NCBI RefSeq assembly: GCF_013520865.1
Contig: NZ_JACDXJ010000001.1
Location: 1,054,001-1,118,000 of the forward strand
Reading direction: 5' to 3'
From: Microvirga mediterraneensis
GTDB lineage: Bacteria > Pseudomonadota > Alphaproteobacteria > Rhizobiales > Beijerinckiaceae
Length of the DNA: 64,000 bases
The notes under the pieces are model-generated. The model made no database searches, was not told the DNA's origin, and saw only the letters and a program-made list of their open reading frames with translations. The translations under genes were made by a program, and so were the position numbers. Shown here piece by piece: positions 62,372 to 64,000 of the stretch (positions within the stretch are counted from its first letter, which is position 1; every line of letters begins with the position of its first letter).

Positions 62372-63505
62372 TTACGCCACCGCGTCGAGGCGGATGTTCT
62401 TCACCGCCGGCTCGCGGCCCTCGTCGAGGCGCTCGCCCGCATAGACGCGGCCGAAGCGGTTGGTGAGAAACCTGTCGAGGTCGACCTCCTCCTGGCGCAC
62501 GAAGCCCTGCTTCGGCAGCTGGCCCGCCACAAGCAGGTCGAGCATGGCGCAGATGCCGGCCGCCGTGGTCACCTGGATGGCGGTGCGCTGGGTCCCGGCG
62601 ACCTTCTGGCCGTAGACGCTGCGGGCATAGGTTTCCTGCACGTAGCGGCCGCCGCGCTCGCCGGTCACGGTCACGAAGACGATGACCATGTCCTGCATGG
62701 TGGCCGGAACGGCGTTCTCCAGGATGTCCTTCAGGACCTCGCGGCGGTTGCGCAGCTGAAGGTCGTTGAGCAGCACCCGCATCAGGGCGCAGTGGCCCGG
62801 ATAGCGGATGGTCTTGTAGTTCAGGTTGCGCACCTTGCCTTCCAGGGTCTCGCACAGGGTGCCGAGGCCGCCCGAGGTGTTGAAGGCTTCGTAGCGGGTG
62901 CCGTCGAGGGAGAACTCTTCGAGCTCCTCCATGGCGGGGACTTCGCGGAGCTTGCCGTCCACGACCGCCTCGCAGCGCTCGATATACTCGTTGATGACGC
63001 CGTCCGTGCTCCAGGTGAGGTTATAGGAGAGGGCGTTCGAGGGATATTGCGGCAGGGCGCCGACGCGCAGGCGCACGGTGTCGAGCTTGTCGAAGCGGCT
63101 CGCGATGTCGTGGGCCACGATGGAGATGAACCCCGGGGCGAGGCCGCATTGCGGAATGAAGGCCGTGGTGGCGCCTTCCGCCAGCTCCTTCACCATGCGG
63201 GTGGTGGCGACGTCCTCGGTCAGATCGAAATAGTTGACGTCGGCGAGGCGCGCGGCCTGGGCCACGTGGCCGGTGAGGTGGTAGGGGGCGGCGCTGAGCA
63301 CGGCGTAGCGGCCCTTGAGCGCGTTCTGCAGGGCGACCGCGTCATTGAAGTCGAGCTGGATCGTCTTGATGCCACCCTGGGCGACGGCTTCGAGGGCGGC
63401 GGCGGAGGAATCCGCCACGGTGACGTCGTAGTCGCCGGTCTCGTGAAGCATGTCGACGATGGTGGAGCCGATCTTGCCGGCGCCGATGACGAGGATCGAA
63501 TGCAT
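62372..63505 (-). CDS. Saccharopine dehydrogenase family protein
   Basis: 377 residues. The NAD(P)-binding motif SILVIGAGKIGSTIVDMLHE is at 3-22. AVLSAAPYHLTGHVAQAARL, IPQCGLAPGFISIVAHDIAS and TSGGLGTLCETLEGKVRNLN are the Lys9-type catalytic-domain segments. It would split saccharopine to glutamate and aminoadipate semialdehyde, feeding the downstream aldehyde dehydrogenase. The partner lysine-ketoglutarate reductase is not inside the window. Divergent from an Lrp/AsnC regulator across 114 bp. Confidence 0.88.
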   Translation of the reverse strand: MHSILVIGAGKIGSTIVDMLHETGDYDVTVADSSAAALEAVAQGGIKTIQLDFNDAVALQNALKGRYAVLSAAPYHLTGHVAQAARLADVNYFDLTEDVATTRMVKELAEGATTAFIPQCGLAPGFISIVAHDIASRFDKLDTVRLRVGALPQYPSNALSYNLTWSTDGVINEYIERCEAVVDGKLREVPAMEELEEFSLDGTRYEAFNTSGGLGTLCETLEGKVRNLNYKTIRYPGHCALMRVLLNDLQLRNRREVLKDILENAVPATMQDMVIVFVTVTGERGGRYVQETYARSVYGQKVAGTQRTAIQVTTAAGICAMLDLLVAGQLPKQGFVRQEEVDLDRFLTNRFGRVYAGERLDEGREPAVKNIRLDAVA

Positions 63506-63619
63506 GGAGTTCTCCCTGTGATCGCCCCAGAAAAAGGCAAAGTGCCGCAGAACGCCATGGACAAGCTGACGGAAAGACGGATATTTTTCGGCACATCGCC
63601 ATAGTAACTGGTCAGGTTG

Positions 63620-64000
63620 ATGCTCGACGCCACGGATCGTGCCTTGATTGCGCTCCTGCGGGAGAATGCCCGGATCGGCCATGCGGAGGCCGCCCGGCGG
63701 CTCAAGCTCTCCCGCACGACCGTGCAGGCCCGCGTCGAGAGCCTGGAGCGCCGGGGAGTGATCGCCGGCTATACCCTGCGTCTGGCCGAGGAGGTCGCGA
63801 GCCGCATGGTGCGGGCGCACGTGACCATCGTGGTAGCCCCCAAGGCGTCGGGCGGCGTCGTCTCGGCGCTGCAGCGCATGCCAGAATTGCGCGCGCTTCA
63901 TTCGGTTGCGGGTGTCTTCGATCTGCTGGCGGTGGTAGAGGCTGAGGACGTTCCCTCCCTCGACGCGGCCATCGACAAGATCGGCGCGGTCGAAGGGGTG
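63620..64000 (+). CDS. Lrp/AsnC family transcriptional regulator (3' end outside window)
   Basis: The first 127 residues are present. The helix-turn-helix is DRALIALLRENARIGHAEAA with LKLSRTTVQARVESLERRGV, then IAGYTLRLAE and the start of a RAM/AsnC ligand domain (VTIVVAPKASGGVVSALQRM, HSVAGVFDLLAVVEA). In-frame TTG one codon upstream is an alternative start. Divergent from the saccharopine dehydrogenase gene, so it probably senses lysine or an intermediate and controls that unit. Confidence 0.9.
   Translation, partial: MLDATDRALIALLRENARIGHAEAARRLKLSRTTVQARVESLERRGVIAGYTLRLAEEVASRMVRAHVTIVVAPKASGGVVSALQRMPELRALHSVAGVFDLLAVVEAEDVPSLDAAIDKIGAVEGV

Overview
This is a GC-rich chromosomal window from an alphaproteobacterium, most likely a Hyphomicrobiales member of the Methylobacteriaceae type (Microvirga- or Methylobacterium-like). 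That placement is inferred from the gene content (an iol regulon of rhizobial type, minCDE, a valine mmsA/mmsB set, UPF0386/YjhX), a direct-repeat LexA box of alphaproteobacterial type, and many short palindromic intergenic repeats of the kind seen in rhizobia. No insertion sequence, prophage, integrase or CRISPR array was found. The window looks like ordinary core chromosome apart from its intergenic elements.

Layout. 0-9 kb: the 5' end of a glutathione-dependent formaldehyde dehydrogenase gene, an MBL-fold hydrolase, catalase divergent from OxyR, a YeeE/YedE sulfur transporter divergent from a cysteine synthase across a perfect 11-bp inverted repeat, a TauE/SafE exporter, and a GNAT/XRE-cupin pair. 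9-14 kb: minCDE, then a membrane-anchored degenerate nuclease-fold protein coupled to a proline-rich exported protein, and an RlpA-like protein. 14-24 kb: MFS and DMT transporters, a cold-shock protein, a 16S rRNA methyltransferase-like/pseudouridine synthase pair, a TerC protein, tRNA-Arg(CCG) and several small envelope or stress proteins.

24-37 kb is a complete-looking myo-inositol regulon. iolC-iolD-iolE-iolB run on the minus strand. iolG is divergent from iolC across a GGAA-N6-TTCC operator. An RpiR-type regulator (iolR) is divergent from an ABC importer (binding protein, permease, ATPase) across a second such operator, and a second Gfo/Idh/MocA dehydrogenase follows. No iolA lies in the cluster; a methylmalonate-semialdehyde dehydrogenase (mmsA) at 54.6-56.1 kb could supply the last step. 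Between iolG and iolR, at 31.02-31.34 kb, is the most unusual element of the window: a strong sigma70-like promoter directly abutted by a LexA box, reading into about 270 nt of closely packed hairpins that match no gene I recognise.

37-51 kb: recQ, an HI0933-type flavoprotein, a CAP-domain lipoprotein, an SLC13 permease, small exported proteins, an EamA transporter, ribA (with a vestigial N-terminal domain), an L-lactate permease, an M20 amidohydrolase and an O-antigen-ligase-like membrane protein. 52-56 kb: valine catabolism (mmsB, acyl-CoA dehydrogenase, mmsA, divergent LysR). 57-58.6 kb: transaldolase and YjhX. 58.7-64 kb: a probable lysine-degradation set (TPP enzyme, aminoadipate-semialdehyde dehydrogenase, saccharopine dehydrogenase) with a divergent Lrp/AsnC regulator cut by the window end.
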